Below are positions 1 through 10,199 of a stretch of DNA of 64,000 nucleotides, piece after piece. The DNA lies in contig NZ_JAOSLC020000003.1 of the NCBI RefSeq assembly GCF_026191475.2, forward strand, positions 434,001 to 498,000, read 5' to 3'. The DNA is from Polaribacter ponticola. Its GTDB lineage: Bacteria; Bacteroidota; Bacteroidia; Flavobacteriales; Flavobacteriaceae. Every line of letters begins with the position of its first letter. The stretch's first letter is position 1. The position numbers and the translations under genes were made by a program. Under the pieces are notes generated by a model. That model was not told the origin of the DNA, made no database searches, and was given only the letters and a program-made list of their open reading frames with translations.

Positions 1-1
1 T

Positions 2-2416
2 GCTCAAGATTTAGACTATTTTACTTCTTTAGATGGTAAAGATTGGGCAAAAACATCAGAAATAAAAGAAGGATTAGGAAGTTTTGAGATATTAAAACAT
101 CAAAAAAAGAAATTACAATACGTAAAATTAGTTTTAAAGAATCCTATCACAAAAAACATAGGTTTTACTATTAAAGATATTACACTTTACGGACCTAATA
201 AGCAACTTTCTAATTTAGTAAAGTATGAAATTTTAGCTCAAAAAATGCCTTTGGGTTTATACCCAACTCAACTTAAAAACAGGCAAGTTTACTGGACGCT
301 TTTAGGTGTACCTAATGACACAGAAGAATCTCTTTTTGATGAATATGGAAATATAGAACCTTATGCTGGAGCTCCAACATTAATGCCTGTTTTAAAAATA
401 AATGGCAAATTGTTAACAGCTTTAGATGCTATAAAAATAGAAAACGATTTGGCTGAAGGTTATCTGCCTTTACCTTCTGTAAAATGGATTTTTAAAGATT
501 TTGATGTATCGATAAACGGTTTGTCTTATGGAAAAACTCAAAAATCGGTAAGCGAAGTTTCTTACAGTTTAGAAAATAAAACTTCAAAAAAATTAGATGC
601 TACATTATTTTTTGTGATACATCCTGTTCAAATTAATCCGAAATGGCAACATGGTGGTTTGTCTCTAATTCATAAATTAAAAATAGACAATACTCATCAA
701 CCTAAAATATATGTAAATGATAAAGCTTTGTATATTCTTAATAAAAAGGGAGTAAAAGTAGGAGCTACAACATTAAATGAAGGTACAATTATTCAACAAT
801 TATATAAAAATAGATTTCCTTCTAATTCTTCTTCTGAAAGTGAAGATGGTCTTGCTTCTGGAGCTATTGAATATCAACTTTCTGTTGCCCCAAATAAAAA
901 TCAAGAAATTAGAGTTGGTGTGCCTTTACACGAAAATATCACGGATGTAAACTTCAATAAAAGTTTTAAAGAATTAAAGGATGAACAAATTCAATTATGG
1001 AAAAACAAAATTGATAAAGTTGGATTTTCACTTGGAAATGTTGAAGTAGAAAACACCGTAAAATCTCAAATTGGTTATATTTTATTGAATCAAGATGGAA
1101 TTGTAATTCAACCTGGTTCAAGAAACTACAATAGAACTTGGATTAGAGATGGCGCTATGACGTGTTCTGCTTTAATGAGAATGGGCTTGTTAAGTGAAGC
1201 TAAAGATTATATGGAATGGTATGCAGAAAGAGTAAGAGAAAATGGACAAGTACCACCAATTTTATCTAACAAAGGAGAAAATTTTACAGGTTATGGAGCT
1301 GATATAGAATATGATGCGCAAGGTGAGTTTATCTATGGAATGATGGAGTATTATCGATTTACAAAAGACAAAAAATTTCTTAAAAAGCATTTTAAAACCA
1401 TCAAAAAAGCGATGGATTATATGATAACATTAAGAAATGTTACTTTAGAAGATGGTTATATGAGTAAAGAAAATAACAGCGAGCGTTTTCGCGGAATAAT
1501 TCCAGCATCTATTAGCCATGAAGGTTATGATATTCCAAGACATTCTTATTGGGATGATTTTTGGGCATTAAGAGGCTGGTTAGATGGCGAATATGCTTCT
1601 AATGAACTTCATGAAGTTGATATTGCAAATTGGGCAAATGAAAATCATAAAATATTTGCTTCGAGTTTAAAAAAATCGATAGAATTAACTGTTGACCATT
1701 TTAAGATAGACTATTTACCTTCTTCTGCAGATTTAGGAGACCCAGACCCAACATCAATTGCTATTGCTTTATTTCCTTGTGAATCTACTTCTATACTTCC
1801 AGAAAAATTATTAAAAAACACATTTACATCTTATATAACATCTGTAAAAGACAGAGTTTCTAACGGAAAAACCTATAGTTACACTCCTTATGAAAATAGA
1901 AATATTTTGGCATTGGCTAAATTAGGAATGAGAAAAGAAGCACAAGAATTACACGAAATGATGTTTAATGATAAAAGACCTTTAAAATGGAATCATTGGG
2001 GAGAAGTAGTACACAGTAGACCTCGTTTAGGCAGTTATATTGGCGATATGCCACATACTTGGGTTGGTTCTGGTTATGTAAATTCAGTTAGAGGTTTAAT
2101 AATTTTAGAAAACGATGCCGAGAAAAGAATAGAATTATTGAATGGAGCACCTTTAGATTGGTTAAAAAATGGTGGTATTTCTTTAACAGATTTTCCTACA
2201 CATTTTGGGGATGCAACTATTAAGATGAAGTATCAAGATAAAAAATTATCAGTATTAATTAATGGAAAATTTGAAGATCTAAAAGAAATAAAATTGTTTT
2301 GGCCAACTGACAGTATGCCTAAAAACGTACTTATAGATGGTGTTAAAGTTGAAAAATACACTAATGACAGTATTCTATTAAAAGCCAATACTAAAAAAAT
2401 TGTAGCTTTTTGGTAG
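2..2416 (+). CDS. Secreted six-hairpin glycosidase-like protein with discoidin-like domain (5' end outside window)
   Basis: The reading frame is open from base 2, so the N-terminus lies outside the window; the first internal ATG is at 245. The first ~80 visible residues (from AQDLDYFTSLDGKDW to ITLYGPN) look like the end of an F5/8 type C (discoidin-like) carbohydrate-binding domain. The central part, around YNRTWIRDGAMTCSALMRMG and the acidic/aromatic blocks GYGADIEYDAQGEFIYG and HSYWDDFWALRGWLDG, resembles an (alpha/alpha)6 six-hairpin glycosidase. I cannot assign a GH family. The next gene is a second glycosidase-like secreted protein, so joint action on one polysaccharide is likely but inferred. 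It ends with TAG 79 bases before that gene. Confidence 0.7.
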   Translation, partial: AQDLDYFTSLDGKDWAKTSEIKEGLGSFEILKHQKKKLQYVKLVLKNPITKNIGFTIKDITLYGPNKQLSNLVKYEILAQKMPLGLYPTQLKNRQVYWTLLGVPNDTEESLFDEYGNIEPYAGAPTLMPVLKINGKLLTALDAIKIENDLAEGYLPLPSVKWIFKDFDVSINGLSYGKTQKSVSEVSYSLENKTSKKLDATLFFVIHPVQINPKWQHGGLSLIHKLKIDNTHQPKIYVNDKALYILNKKGVKVGATTLNEGTIIQQLYKNRFPSNSSSESEDGLASGAIEYQLSVAPNKNQEIRVGVPLHENITDVNFNKSFKELKDEQIQLWKNKIDKVGFSLGNVEVENTVKSQIGYILLNQDGIVIQPGSRNYNRTWIRDGAMTCSALMRMGLLSEAKDYMEWYAERVRENGQVPPILSNKGENFTGYGADIEYDAQGEFIYGMMEYYRFTKDKKFLKKHFKTIKKAMDYMITLRNVTLEDGYMSKENNSERFRGIIPASISHEGYDIPRHSYWDDFWALRGWLDGEYASNELHEVDIANWANENHKIFASSLKKSIELTVDHFKIDYLPSSADLGDPDPTSIAIALFPCESTSILPEKLLKNTFTSYITSVKDRVSNGKTYSYTPYENRNILALAKLGMRKEAQELHEMMFNDKRPLKWNHWGEVVHSRPRLGSYIGDMPHTWVGSGYVNSVRGLIILENDAEKRIELLNGAPLDWLKNGGISLTDFPTHFGDATIKMKYQDKKLSVLINGKFEDLKEIKLFWPTDSMPKNVLIDGVKVEKYTNDSILLKANTKKIVAFW

Positions 2417-2494
2417 TGTAAAATTATTGCTTTAGTAATGTATTGAAGTAAGATCGTAACTTTTAAAAAATAACTAAACTTAAATATTAAAATT

Positions 2495-4078
2495 ATGAAA
2501 ACATCATTCTACAGTAAAGTTTTAATTATCGTTATACTACAATTTTTATTATCAAATCAAAATTCACAATCACAAATTACAACTGACCAATTATTAGAAA
2601 ACACATATACGCTATACGAATCTATGAGGTTATCAAATGGAATGTATAGAGATGCAAAAATCATAAAAACTGGCTGGTCTGATTACCATCCAATTTCTGC
2701 TGCAAATGTAGGGACTGGACTTATTGCATTGTGTATTGCAGACAAAGCAGGTTATATTACAGATGCAGAAACAAAAGTTATAGAAACATTAAAAACAATT
2801 TTAGGATATACCACAGGTTTTACTCCAGATAGAAACAATAAAGGTTATTATAGGCATTTTTTAGATATAAGTTCAGGTGCACAAGCTTGGAATTCTGAAT
2901 ATAGCACAATTGACACTGCATTATTAACAACAGGTACTTTATTTGCAAAGAAGTATTTTAGTAATAATACACAAATTGCTGCTTATGCTGATGAACTTTT
3001 TTTATCTGTAGATTGGGTTTCTGCTATAGACAATCCTACAACTGGTTCTATTTGGTTAGAGCAAAATGCATTAGGAAATGGGCAAGGTTCTTCTGCTAAA
3101 CCATTTAATGAATATATGATTGTAGCCTATTTAGCAAAAAAATCAGAAGGAAACACTCCAGGAAATGGAACAACTGCTTGGAATGTTTGGACTCAATTAA
3201 ATAATTTTGCATATGCTAATTATTGGGGATACCAAATATTATCAGATTACAACTCAACAAATAGTTTTCGTTCAAATTTCGTAATTCAGTTTCCTTTTTA
3301 TTTAGTTCCTTGGGCACATAACAGTACTTTATACAAAACCTACATGTCTAATACTTTGGCAGCAGATAAACTATATTATACAAACATTCAAAGTTCTTAC
3401 CCTACAGGTCACATTAGCAGTTATGAATGGGGATTAGGCGCTGGAAGTTCTCCTACAACAATTGGTAATACATTTTATACAACTATTGGTTATCATGCAG
3501 ATGACATAAATAATCACCCAGCAAGAGTAGTTTCTCCTCATATTATTGCAGGCTTTTTACCAACAGATGCAACTGTGAAAAATGATTTAATTCAAATGCT
3601 ATCTGGCACAAGAGGTTTATACAATTTACCAACAGGTGAAACTCTTTTATGGAGATATAGTTTGGACGAAACAACTTGGAAACCTAACGAAATTCAAGGA
3701 GTAGATTATTCATCTATGTTATTTGGTTTGGCTGCCAACAAATTTGGAAGCACATTTTTCTCTACCTATAACAATTATGATTTTCCAGCAGCTACTAATA
3801 CAGCCAATAAGGTAAATGTTCTAAATACTGAAACTAAAATAGGAATCAGTAATTTTAATTTATATCCTAATCCAGTATCTGCAAACTTAACTTTGGTACT
3901 ACCTAAAAATAGATCAAACACGTCTGTGAAAGTTTATAATTAATTAGGAAAATTAGTTATTGAAAAAGATTTAAATAACTCTAATAAAATAGAAGTAAAA
4001 AACTTACCAAAAGGAGTTTACCTTTTAAAACTTAAAGTTGATGATAAAATTTACATCAAAAAGTTTGTAAAGAAATAA
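2495..4078 (+). pseudogene. Secreted glycoamylase/GH144-like protein; in-frame TAA truncates its T9SS sorting domain
   Basis: ATG at 2495 begins a signal peptide (hydrophobic VLIIVILQFLLS, then NQNSQSQ). The ~400-residue core, with motifs HFLDISSGAQAWNSEYSTID, EYMIVAYLAKKSEG, SYEWGLGAG and HPARVVSPHIIAGFLP, resembles the PF10091/GH144 (alpha/alpha)6 family (glucoamylase-like, beta-1,2-glucanases); substrate is not certain. The C-terminus starts a type IX secretion sorting domain (NLYPNPVSANLTL...VKVYN), but codon 483 (3941-3943) is TAA. The same frame then continues without a break as LGKLVIEKDLNNS...GVYLLKLKVDDKIYIKKFVKK to the true end at 4078, which is the expected rest of the domain. A CAA-to-TAA change would explain it. 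The truncated protein should be exported by Sec but not handled by T9SS. Confidence 0.75.
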
Positions 4079-4091
4079 TTATAATTATCTA

Positions 4092-4118
4092 AAAGGGTGA
4101 ACATTTTGTTCATCCTTT
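4092..4118 (+). terminator. Stem-loop after the glycosidase gene
   Basis: AAAGGGTGAACA and TGTTCATCCTTT form a 12-bp stem (one G-U pair) around a 3-base loop, 13 bases after the ancestral stop at 4078. There is no long T-run, so termination is likely but not certain. Confidence 0.55.
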
Positions 4119-4777
4119 ATTCTGTTGAATATTTAAAAAAATATTTTATTCCCAAGATAAATATACACAAGTAGAATTAAACTACGTAAATATGCTTTTA
4201 GCTTGTTTTGGAAATGATGGTCCCTAAAACGATTACAAACTTGTGATAAAAAAAGAAATTTAAACTTAACTTATTCGTTAAATAATCTACCAATAAAGAT
4301 TGAAGAATTGATCAAGTATAAAACATCTATTTAAAATTAAAGCTCAAGTTTTGAATAGTTGGAATTTTTATAGAAGTTTTAAATCCAAAGCTTTTAAGTG
4401 ATAATATTTTTAGAATATTGAAAGTAAGTTTGAAAAATTATAATTGATTTGTTTTTATTTGCCAAAATCAACTAAAAGAAGTTAAAATCTTACACCTATA
4501 CTCCACCTCAACTGCCTTAAACCCTTTGTTTAAAATAAAAATTACATATTGTATTGGGAAGTAGATTTGTTTTCATTTGATTGCCTTAAACAAAAGAAAA
4601 TTGAATTAAAAAAAGAGCAATGAATAAAATACAATTCTGAAAATAATTGTTTTAAACCTGGTTAAGTTCCAAATAAATTATTTAGCAACAAAAGATTAAA
4701 TTCTAAAAACAAATGAGTTTAAATTAAGCATAAATGGTTTTTTATTAGGTAAAACAAAGTACATTAATTAATATTGG
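4119..4777. other. Intergenic stretch, no recognisable gene
   Basis: About 660 bases of AT-rich sequence between the glycosidase terminator and the regulator remnant. Short open stretches occur, for example around 4150-4220, but stops interrupt all frames and I recognise no family. Decayed coding sequence is possible, since the regulator that follows is itself a remnant. Confidence 0.5.
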
Positions 4778-5331
4778 ATGAAATCTAATTTTATAAATTC
4801 ATTTTACAGTATGTGTTCAAATATTTTAATTTTTTGGAAAGCAATTATCTTTATACTAATAATTGGATTTTATCAAAATTTGATAAGTCAAAATTCTATA
4901 ATTTTTGATCAAATATCAACAAAAGACGGCTTATCTCAAGGTGATGTTAACTCTATATACCAAGATAATAAAGGGTTTATGTGGTTTGGAACTCATGATG
5001 GTTTGAATAAATATAATGGTTATGTATTCCTAATAACCCAAAAAGTATTAATAGTAATTTAATTTATACAATTACAGGTGATAATAGTGGGAATTTGTGG
5101 ATAGGAACTACCGGAAACGGTTTAAATTATTACAACAAAGCTACTGGAGATTTTAAACATTACACTCATAATAAAAAAGACAGTAATTCTTTAATCAACA
5201 ATCATATAAATATTCTTTTTAAAGATAAAAAAGAAATGCTTTGGATTGGTACTTCTAACGGTCTTGACCTAGTAGATTTAAAGAAAACCAACCAAAAGAA
5301 AGAAAAAGACTACACCACTACTCGACCTTAA
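4778..5331 (+). pseudogene. Remnant of a hybrid two-component system regulator (propeller N-terminus)
   Basis: Two fragments in different frames form the N-terminus of an HTCS-type regulator. Fragment 1 (4778-5062) has an N-terminal membrane/signal segment followed by FDQISTKDGLSQGDVNSIYQ and MWFGTHDGLNKYNGY. Fragment 2 reads from about 5032 as NNPKSINSNLIYTITGDN, then LWIGTTGNGLNYYNKATG and a third blade MLWIGTSNGLDLVDL. These are two-component regulator propeller repeats. The frame changes near 5025-5035, and reading stops at 5331 after roughly 180 residues, whereas intact HTCS proteins exceed 1,000 residues and end in histidine kinase, receiver and AraC-type domains. None of those follow. 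The protein probably once controlled the neighbouring glycosidase genes (inference). Unlike the other frameshifts here, this is not a simple homopolymer loss plus an intact remainder. Confidence 0.8.
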
Positions 5332-5410
5332 CATACCTAAACTACTATTAAATAAAGAAAAGTTAGATATTGTATTCGAAAATAGAATTATTATCCTTTT
5401 TTATAGTAAT

Positions 5411-8400
5411 TTACTTAAACTCTTCTGAATAATAAGTAGTTGCATCAGCTAATAATAAATTCATTTTTTTTGTTTCTAGTTGACCCCTTTTATCGTCCCA
5501 GTCTAAATACTTTATAAAATCATTTAAAATAATATCGAAATATAAAGTTATACTAGAAATATTAAAATACAATCTACCTGTTCTACGTACAAAGAAATCT
5601 GTTAAACTATTTGTCATCTCATGATGTATACAATACCAAAGTTCTGCTCTAATTAAATTTTCTATTGGTGTTCCTTTTATAAAAAAGTCCATTTTATCAA
5701 CTATTAAATCTGCTTTTTTACCGTAAGTAGTTGCTAAATACCAAGCATAATACTCCTCAGAAATTCCTTTGGTTATTAGCTTCTTATCAACTTCCTCGAA
5801 ATAAAGTTCTACTTGATAAGAAGAATGTAAAGTTGGTGTAACTAAATAAATTTCTTCTGTTATCGATTTTTTAAACTTCTTTTTCCTTTTTCTGGTAATG
5901 TTTTTAATACAGTATCAATAACTCTATGTGCCATTTTTCTATAACCTGTTAATTTACCACCTGCAATAGAAATTAAGCCACTATCAGAAATAAAAATCTC
6001 GTCCTTTCTAGATAATTCTGATGGATCTTTTTCTTCTTCATGAATTAAAGGACGTAATCCAGCCCAATTAGACTCTACATCTTCCAAGGTTAAATTTACA
6101 TTTGGAAATGTATTATTTGCTGCTTTTATTAAATACTCAGCATCTTCTTTTGTAGCAACAACTCTATTTAAATCTCCACTATAATTTGTATCTGTTGTAC
6201 CTACATACGTACATCTTCCTCTAGGAATTGCAAAAATCATTCTACCATCTTCTACATCAAAATAAACAGATTGCTGAATTGGTAATTTCTCATGAGGAAA
6301 AACAATATGAACACCTTTGGTTAAATGCAAATATTTATGATTGATGGAATTGTCTTTCTTTCTAATTTTATCTACCCATGGTCCTGCAGCAGAAACATAA
6401 TTTCTACCTCTTATATTTATTTTTTTACCAGTATTATGTTCTAAACAATTTAAACTTTCAATTTTACTATTACTATCATAGATTATAGATTCCATTTCGC
6501 AATAATTAATAATTGTTGCACCAAATTCTGCCGCTTTTTTTAATAACTCAATCGTTAATCTAGCATCATCTGTTCTATACTCTGCATAATATCCACTTCC
6601 TAAAACTGTTTTCTTGTCTAACAAAGGTTCTTTTTCAAATGTATCTGCTTTATTTAGCATTCTCCTTTTATCGACTCCACCAACATTGGCTAGCATATCA
6701 TAGACTTTTAAACCAATAGAAGTCATCATTTTACCATAAGTTCCTCCTTCAATTAAAGGCAGTAACATTTTTTCTGGCAATACTAAATGAGGCGCTAATT
6801 TATGTACAATTGCTCTTTCTGAACCTGATTCTCTAACCAAACCTATTTCTAGTTGTTTTAAATATCTTAAACCTCCATGAATTAGTTTTGTAGATTTATT
6901 ACTTGTGCCAGAAGCAAAATCATTTTTATCTATTAAACAAACTTTTAAACCTCTAGACGAGGCATCTAAAGCAATACCTGCACCAGTAACTCCACCTCCA
7001 ATTACAATTAAATCGAACTTTTTAGAAGTTATTTTTTTAAGTTGTTTATTTCTATCTAAAACAGAAAAACGAAGTGTTTTATCAATCAGTTTAGTTTTGC
7101 TTGTTGTTTTGGTTTTATCAACAGCATTTAACCAACCTTTATATTTTTTATTTCTTACTTTCGGCTTCATTTCCGATTTAAAAATAGTATCAACTTTTCT
7201 TAAATTTTCAACATTTTCTTTGGTCCAAAAGTTAGCTTTAATTCCGGCTAAAAGTGCCGCTCCAAAAGCAGTAACTTCAATCATTTTTGGTCTATCTACC
7301 TCAACATTTAAAATGTCTGATTGAAATTGCATTAAATAATTATTTGCACTTGCACCACCATCAACTTTTAAAGTTTTCATTTCTTTACCAGAATCTTCTA
7401 TCATTGCACCAATTACATCTCTTGTTTGATATGCTAATGCTTCTACAGTTGCCTTAATTAACTCATTTTTTCCTGTATCTAAAGTCATTCCATAAATACT
7501 TCCTTTGGCTTTAGAATCCCAATAAGGAGCTCCTAAACCAGCAAAAGCTGGTACTACATAAATATCTTTTAAAGGCGGAATGCTTTTACAAATTTCTTCT
7601 GTGTCTGAAGCTTTTTCTATCAACTGCATATTATCTCTTAACCATTTTATAGAAGCACCTCCAACAAAAACACTTCCTTCTAAAGCATAATTTATTGGTT
7701 CGTTTTCTAAGCTACAAGTAAGTGTTGTTAATAGTCCTTTTTTAGATACAACTTGCTCTTTACCTATATTTAATAGCATAAAGCAACCAGTTCCATAAGT
7801 GTTTTTGGCTATTCCTGATTTAAATCCTCCTTGACCAAATAAAGAAGCTTGCTGATCTCCTGCAACACCATAAATTGGAATTTCTACTCCATTATACGTT
7901 ATATTACCAAAATTAGAAGAAGATTGCTGTACAGAAGGCAATATACTTTTAGGAATATCTAATGCTTTTAATAGCGTTTCGTCCCAGTCTAAATTTTTAA
8001 TATTATAAATTAAAGTTCTAGAAGCATTTGTATGATCTGTTACATGTTTTTTGCCATTTGTAAACTTATAAATTAACCAACTATCTATGGTTCCAAAGCA
8101 TAGTTGGTTTGCAGTAGCTTTTTCTCTAGCTCCTTCTACGTTGTCTAGAATCCATTTTAATTTTGTTCCAGAAAAATAGGCATCAATTACCAAGCCTGTA
8201 TTTTCTTTTACGTAATTCGTAAGTCCTTTTTGTTTTAGATCTTCACAAATTTCTGTAGTACGTTTATCTAACCAAACAATAGCATTATGAATTGGTTTTC
8301 CTGTATTTCTATCCCAAACAACAGTAGTTTCTCTTTGGTTTGTAATACCTATAGAAACAATTTCTTCAGGATGAATTTTAGAGTCTTCTAAAACTTTATG

Positions 8401-8579
8401 GAAAGTTTCTAGTTGATCATTATAAATATCTTCTGCATTATGTTCTACCCAACCAGACTGAGGATAATGCTGTGTTAATTCTTTTTGAGAAATGTTTACA
8501 ATTTCACCTTCATGATCGAAAATAATTGTTCTTGTACTTGTTGTACCTTGATCGAATGCAATTACATATTTTTTTCCAT
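5411..8579 (-). CDS. glpK-glpD: Glycerol kinase-glycerol-3-phosphate dehydrogenase fusion (two apparent 1-nt frameshifts)
   Basis: Residues 1-~495 are glycerol kinase (AFDQGTTSTRTIIFDHEG phosphate-binding loop, NQRETTVVWDR, GLVIDAYFSGTK). From about residue 504 (RFSVLDRN) the same frame enters FAD-dependent glycerol-3-phosphate dehydrogenase (VIGGGVTGAG, GTSNKSTKLIHGGLRYL, C-terminal domain TLHSSYQVELYF to the end). No stop and no ATG occur at the junction, so one ~1,056-residue bifunctional protein converting glycerol to G3P to DHAP is predicted. Two homopolymer faults break the frame: A7 at 8569-8575, directly after ATG 8579 (A8 would restore MEKKYVIAFDQG), and A5 at 5880-5884 (A6 restores KKKFKKSITEEIYLV). 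Without correction the kinase has no in-frame ATG. No glycerol facilitator gene is adjacent. Confidence 0.85.
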
Positions 8580-8842
8580 GACTATAAACTCTTTTATTAT
8601 TATTTAAAAAATTAAATAAATACTTAATACAAAATAGAAATAATTAAATACTTTTTGCATTACTAAATAGTGCTTCTATATTACGAAAATAATATTATTT
8701 TTTAATGAGAATAATAAAATTTTTAAAACCAAATTACGGACTAAATACAGTTCTGAAAAAATAGAATTATATTAAAAATTTCTGATACACTATAAAGAAA
8801 AATAACCTGAATAGTTAAATAATTCTTTTAATGTAAATAAAA
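8580..8842. other. Upstream region of glpK-glpD
   Basis: AT-rich region that should hold the glpK-glpD promoter on the minus strand. I see no convincing -33/-7 pair and no gene. Confidence 0.4.
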
Positions 8843-8868
8843 AAGGCAAAAGAATTCTCTTTTGCCTT
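8843..8868 (-). terminator. Intrinsic terminator-like hairpin
   Basis: AAGGCAAAAGA and TCTTTTGCCTT pair perfectly (11 bp, loop ATTC), followed on the minus strand by a run of six T. No minus-strand gene ends just upstream apart from the LytTR operon, which has its own terminator at 9096-9129. The hairpin may therefore close a small untranslated transcript from 8870-9095. Confidence 0.6.
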
Positions 8869-8869
8869 A

Positions 8870-9095
8870 CAGATTAATTAGGTAATTTTAAATAAATATT
8901 AAATCTTAATAATCTTAAAATCAGAGTTAATAACTTATTTTCAAATTAAAATTGAGTTATTTGTTGATTATCTAGTATCGATTATATCATACTAGCAGCA
9001 TCTTTATGTTTTGTTTTCGGCAAGGTACTATTGAGTAATGACGATTACCATTCGTCAATATTAGATAAAAGCAATCTATAGTTAAGAGGTAAAAT
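8870..9095. other. Gene-less interval between two terminators, with several inverted repeats
   Basis: No ORF is visible. It contains CTAGTAT...ATACTAG (about 8971-8994) and TGACGA...TCGTCA (about 9037-9055) inverted repeats. It could be a small RNA on the minus strand or a decayed gene; neither can be shown from sequence alone. Confidence 0.3.
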
Positions 9096-9129
9096 AAAAC
9101 CCCATATTAAATAAATAATATGGGGTTTT
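9096..9129 (-). terminator. Terminator of the H-NOX phosphorelay operon
   Basis: AAAACCCCATATT and AATATGGGGTTTT form a perfect 13-bp stem, 29 bases beyond the LytTR regulator stop codon. Confidence 0.8.
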
Positions 9130-9157
9130 AATTCCTTTTGCTTAGCAAAACTGTTTA

Positions 9158-9868
9158 CTACAATAAATCCAATCTACGTTTTAGTTCGTTTCTGTTAGAT
9201 CTACTAACCGGAATAACATCTTGCTTAATTAATATACTATTATCTTCAATATCTACAATTTTATTAAGGTTTATGATGTAAGATCTATGAACCTTTAAAA
9301 AAGTATCTGTAGGTAATTTTTCTTCTATCTTTTTTAAAGGACAATGAACTACATGATTTTTATCATCTGTTTTAATCTTAACATAATCACCTCTTGCCTC
9401 AACTACATATATACTAGGAATATCTATTTTAACTAATCTTCTATCTATATTTACATAAAAAGAATCTTTAGATTGTTCTACGTTTGGTTTTTGTTGTGAA
9501 GTTGAATCAGAAGTTAATGCAAAAGATTTCACTTTATCAATTGCTTTTTCAAAACGATCTAACTCTAAAGGTTTTACTAAGTAATCTACAACAAATTTAT
9601 ATTCAAAAGCTTCTACTGCAAAATTTCTATCTGAAGTAGTTAGAACAATTTTTGGTGGTTCTTTTAAACTATCAATAAAATCAAACCCCGTAAAATCGGG
9701 CATATGAATATCTAAAAAAATAACATCAACTTTATTTTTATTTAAAAACTTAATAGCCTGCATTGCGTTAGAAAAATCACCAACAATATTTAAATCATTA
9801 ACATCTTCAATTATCTTTCTAATAATAATTCTAGCAGTAATTTCATCATCAACTATTATACAATCCAT
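9158..9868 (-). CDS. LytTR-family response regulator
   Basis: 236 residues. The receiver domain (1-~120) has the acidic pair in IVDDE, the phosphoacceptor D53 in FLDIHMPDFTG, the switch Thr in VLTTSD and Lys in LVKP. The LytTR DNA-binding domain (~135-236) has VEARGDYVKI and LKVHRSYIINLNKI. Last gene of a four-gene operon with receiver, H-NOX kinase and Hpt protein, so it is the probable output of that relay. Its start is 11 bases after the Hpt stop. Its DNA targets cannot be seen. Confidence 0.92.
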   Translation of the reverse strand: MDCIIVDDEITARIIIRKIIEDVNDLNIVGDFSNAMQAIKFLNKNKVDVIFLDIHMPDFTGFDFIDSLKEPPKIVLTTSDRNFAVEAFEYKFVVDYLVKPLELDRFEKAIDKVKSFALTSDSTSQQKPNVEQSKDSFYVNIDRRLVKIDIPSIYVVEARGDYVKIKTDDKNHVVHCPLKKIEEKLPTDTFLKVHRSYIINLNKIVDIEDNSILIKQDVIPVSRSNRNELKRRLDLL

Positions 9869-9879
9869 CTTTTAATTTT

Positions 9880-10197
9880 TTATAATGTTTTTATAAAATT
9901 TACCATAATTGGTAACATGCTTTCAAAATACGCTCTATTTTCTAAACTATTTTCTCGTAAATTATTTTCATAATCATTAGTAATTTCGTAACTTTTTACA
10001 AGTCCTAAAATACTCATTTTATGTTTTATCTTATGAACGTTTTCTTTCGTTTTTTTTAAATTATTCTCTTTTATATAGAAATGATAATTTTTGATATCAT
10101 CTAATAAATCTTCTTTAACAACTTGAATAAAACTTTTTTCAAAATCTTTATCTCCTTTAGATATCTTAGTTATATATGATAAATTTGGTTGTTCCAT
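9880..10197 (-). CDS. Histidine phosphotransfer (Hpt) protein
   Basis: 105 residues, mostly helical. The segment ENVHKIKHKMSILGL matches the Hpt core, where H55 is the likely phosphorylated histidine. It lies 2 bases after the histidine kinase stop codon and just before the LytTR regulator. It would carry phosphate between the kinase or receiver and the LytTR regulator, a standard multistep relay. The sequence is short and divergent, so the fold assignment rests on the H-x3-[KH] motif, size and context. Confidence 0.8.
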   Translation of the reverse strand: MEQPNLSYITKISKGDKDFEKSFIQVVKEDLLDDIKNYHFYIKENNLKKTKENVHKIKHKMSILGLVKSYEITNDYENNLRENSLENRAYFESMLPIMVNFIKTL

Positions 10198-10199
10198 AA

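Noticed and set aside
6905..7324. Plus-strand ORF inside glpK-glpD
   Set aside because: Antisense shadow of conserved GlpK and GlpD sequence.
8193..8579. Glycerol kinase starting at the in-frame TTG at 8193
   Set aside because: This would remove the conserved phosphate-binding N-terminus, which is fully encoded upstream to 8579 in the same frame apart from one base at the start codon.
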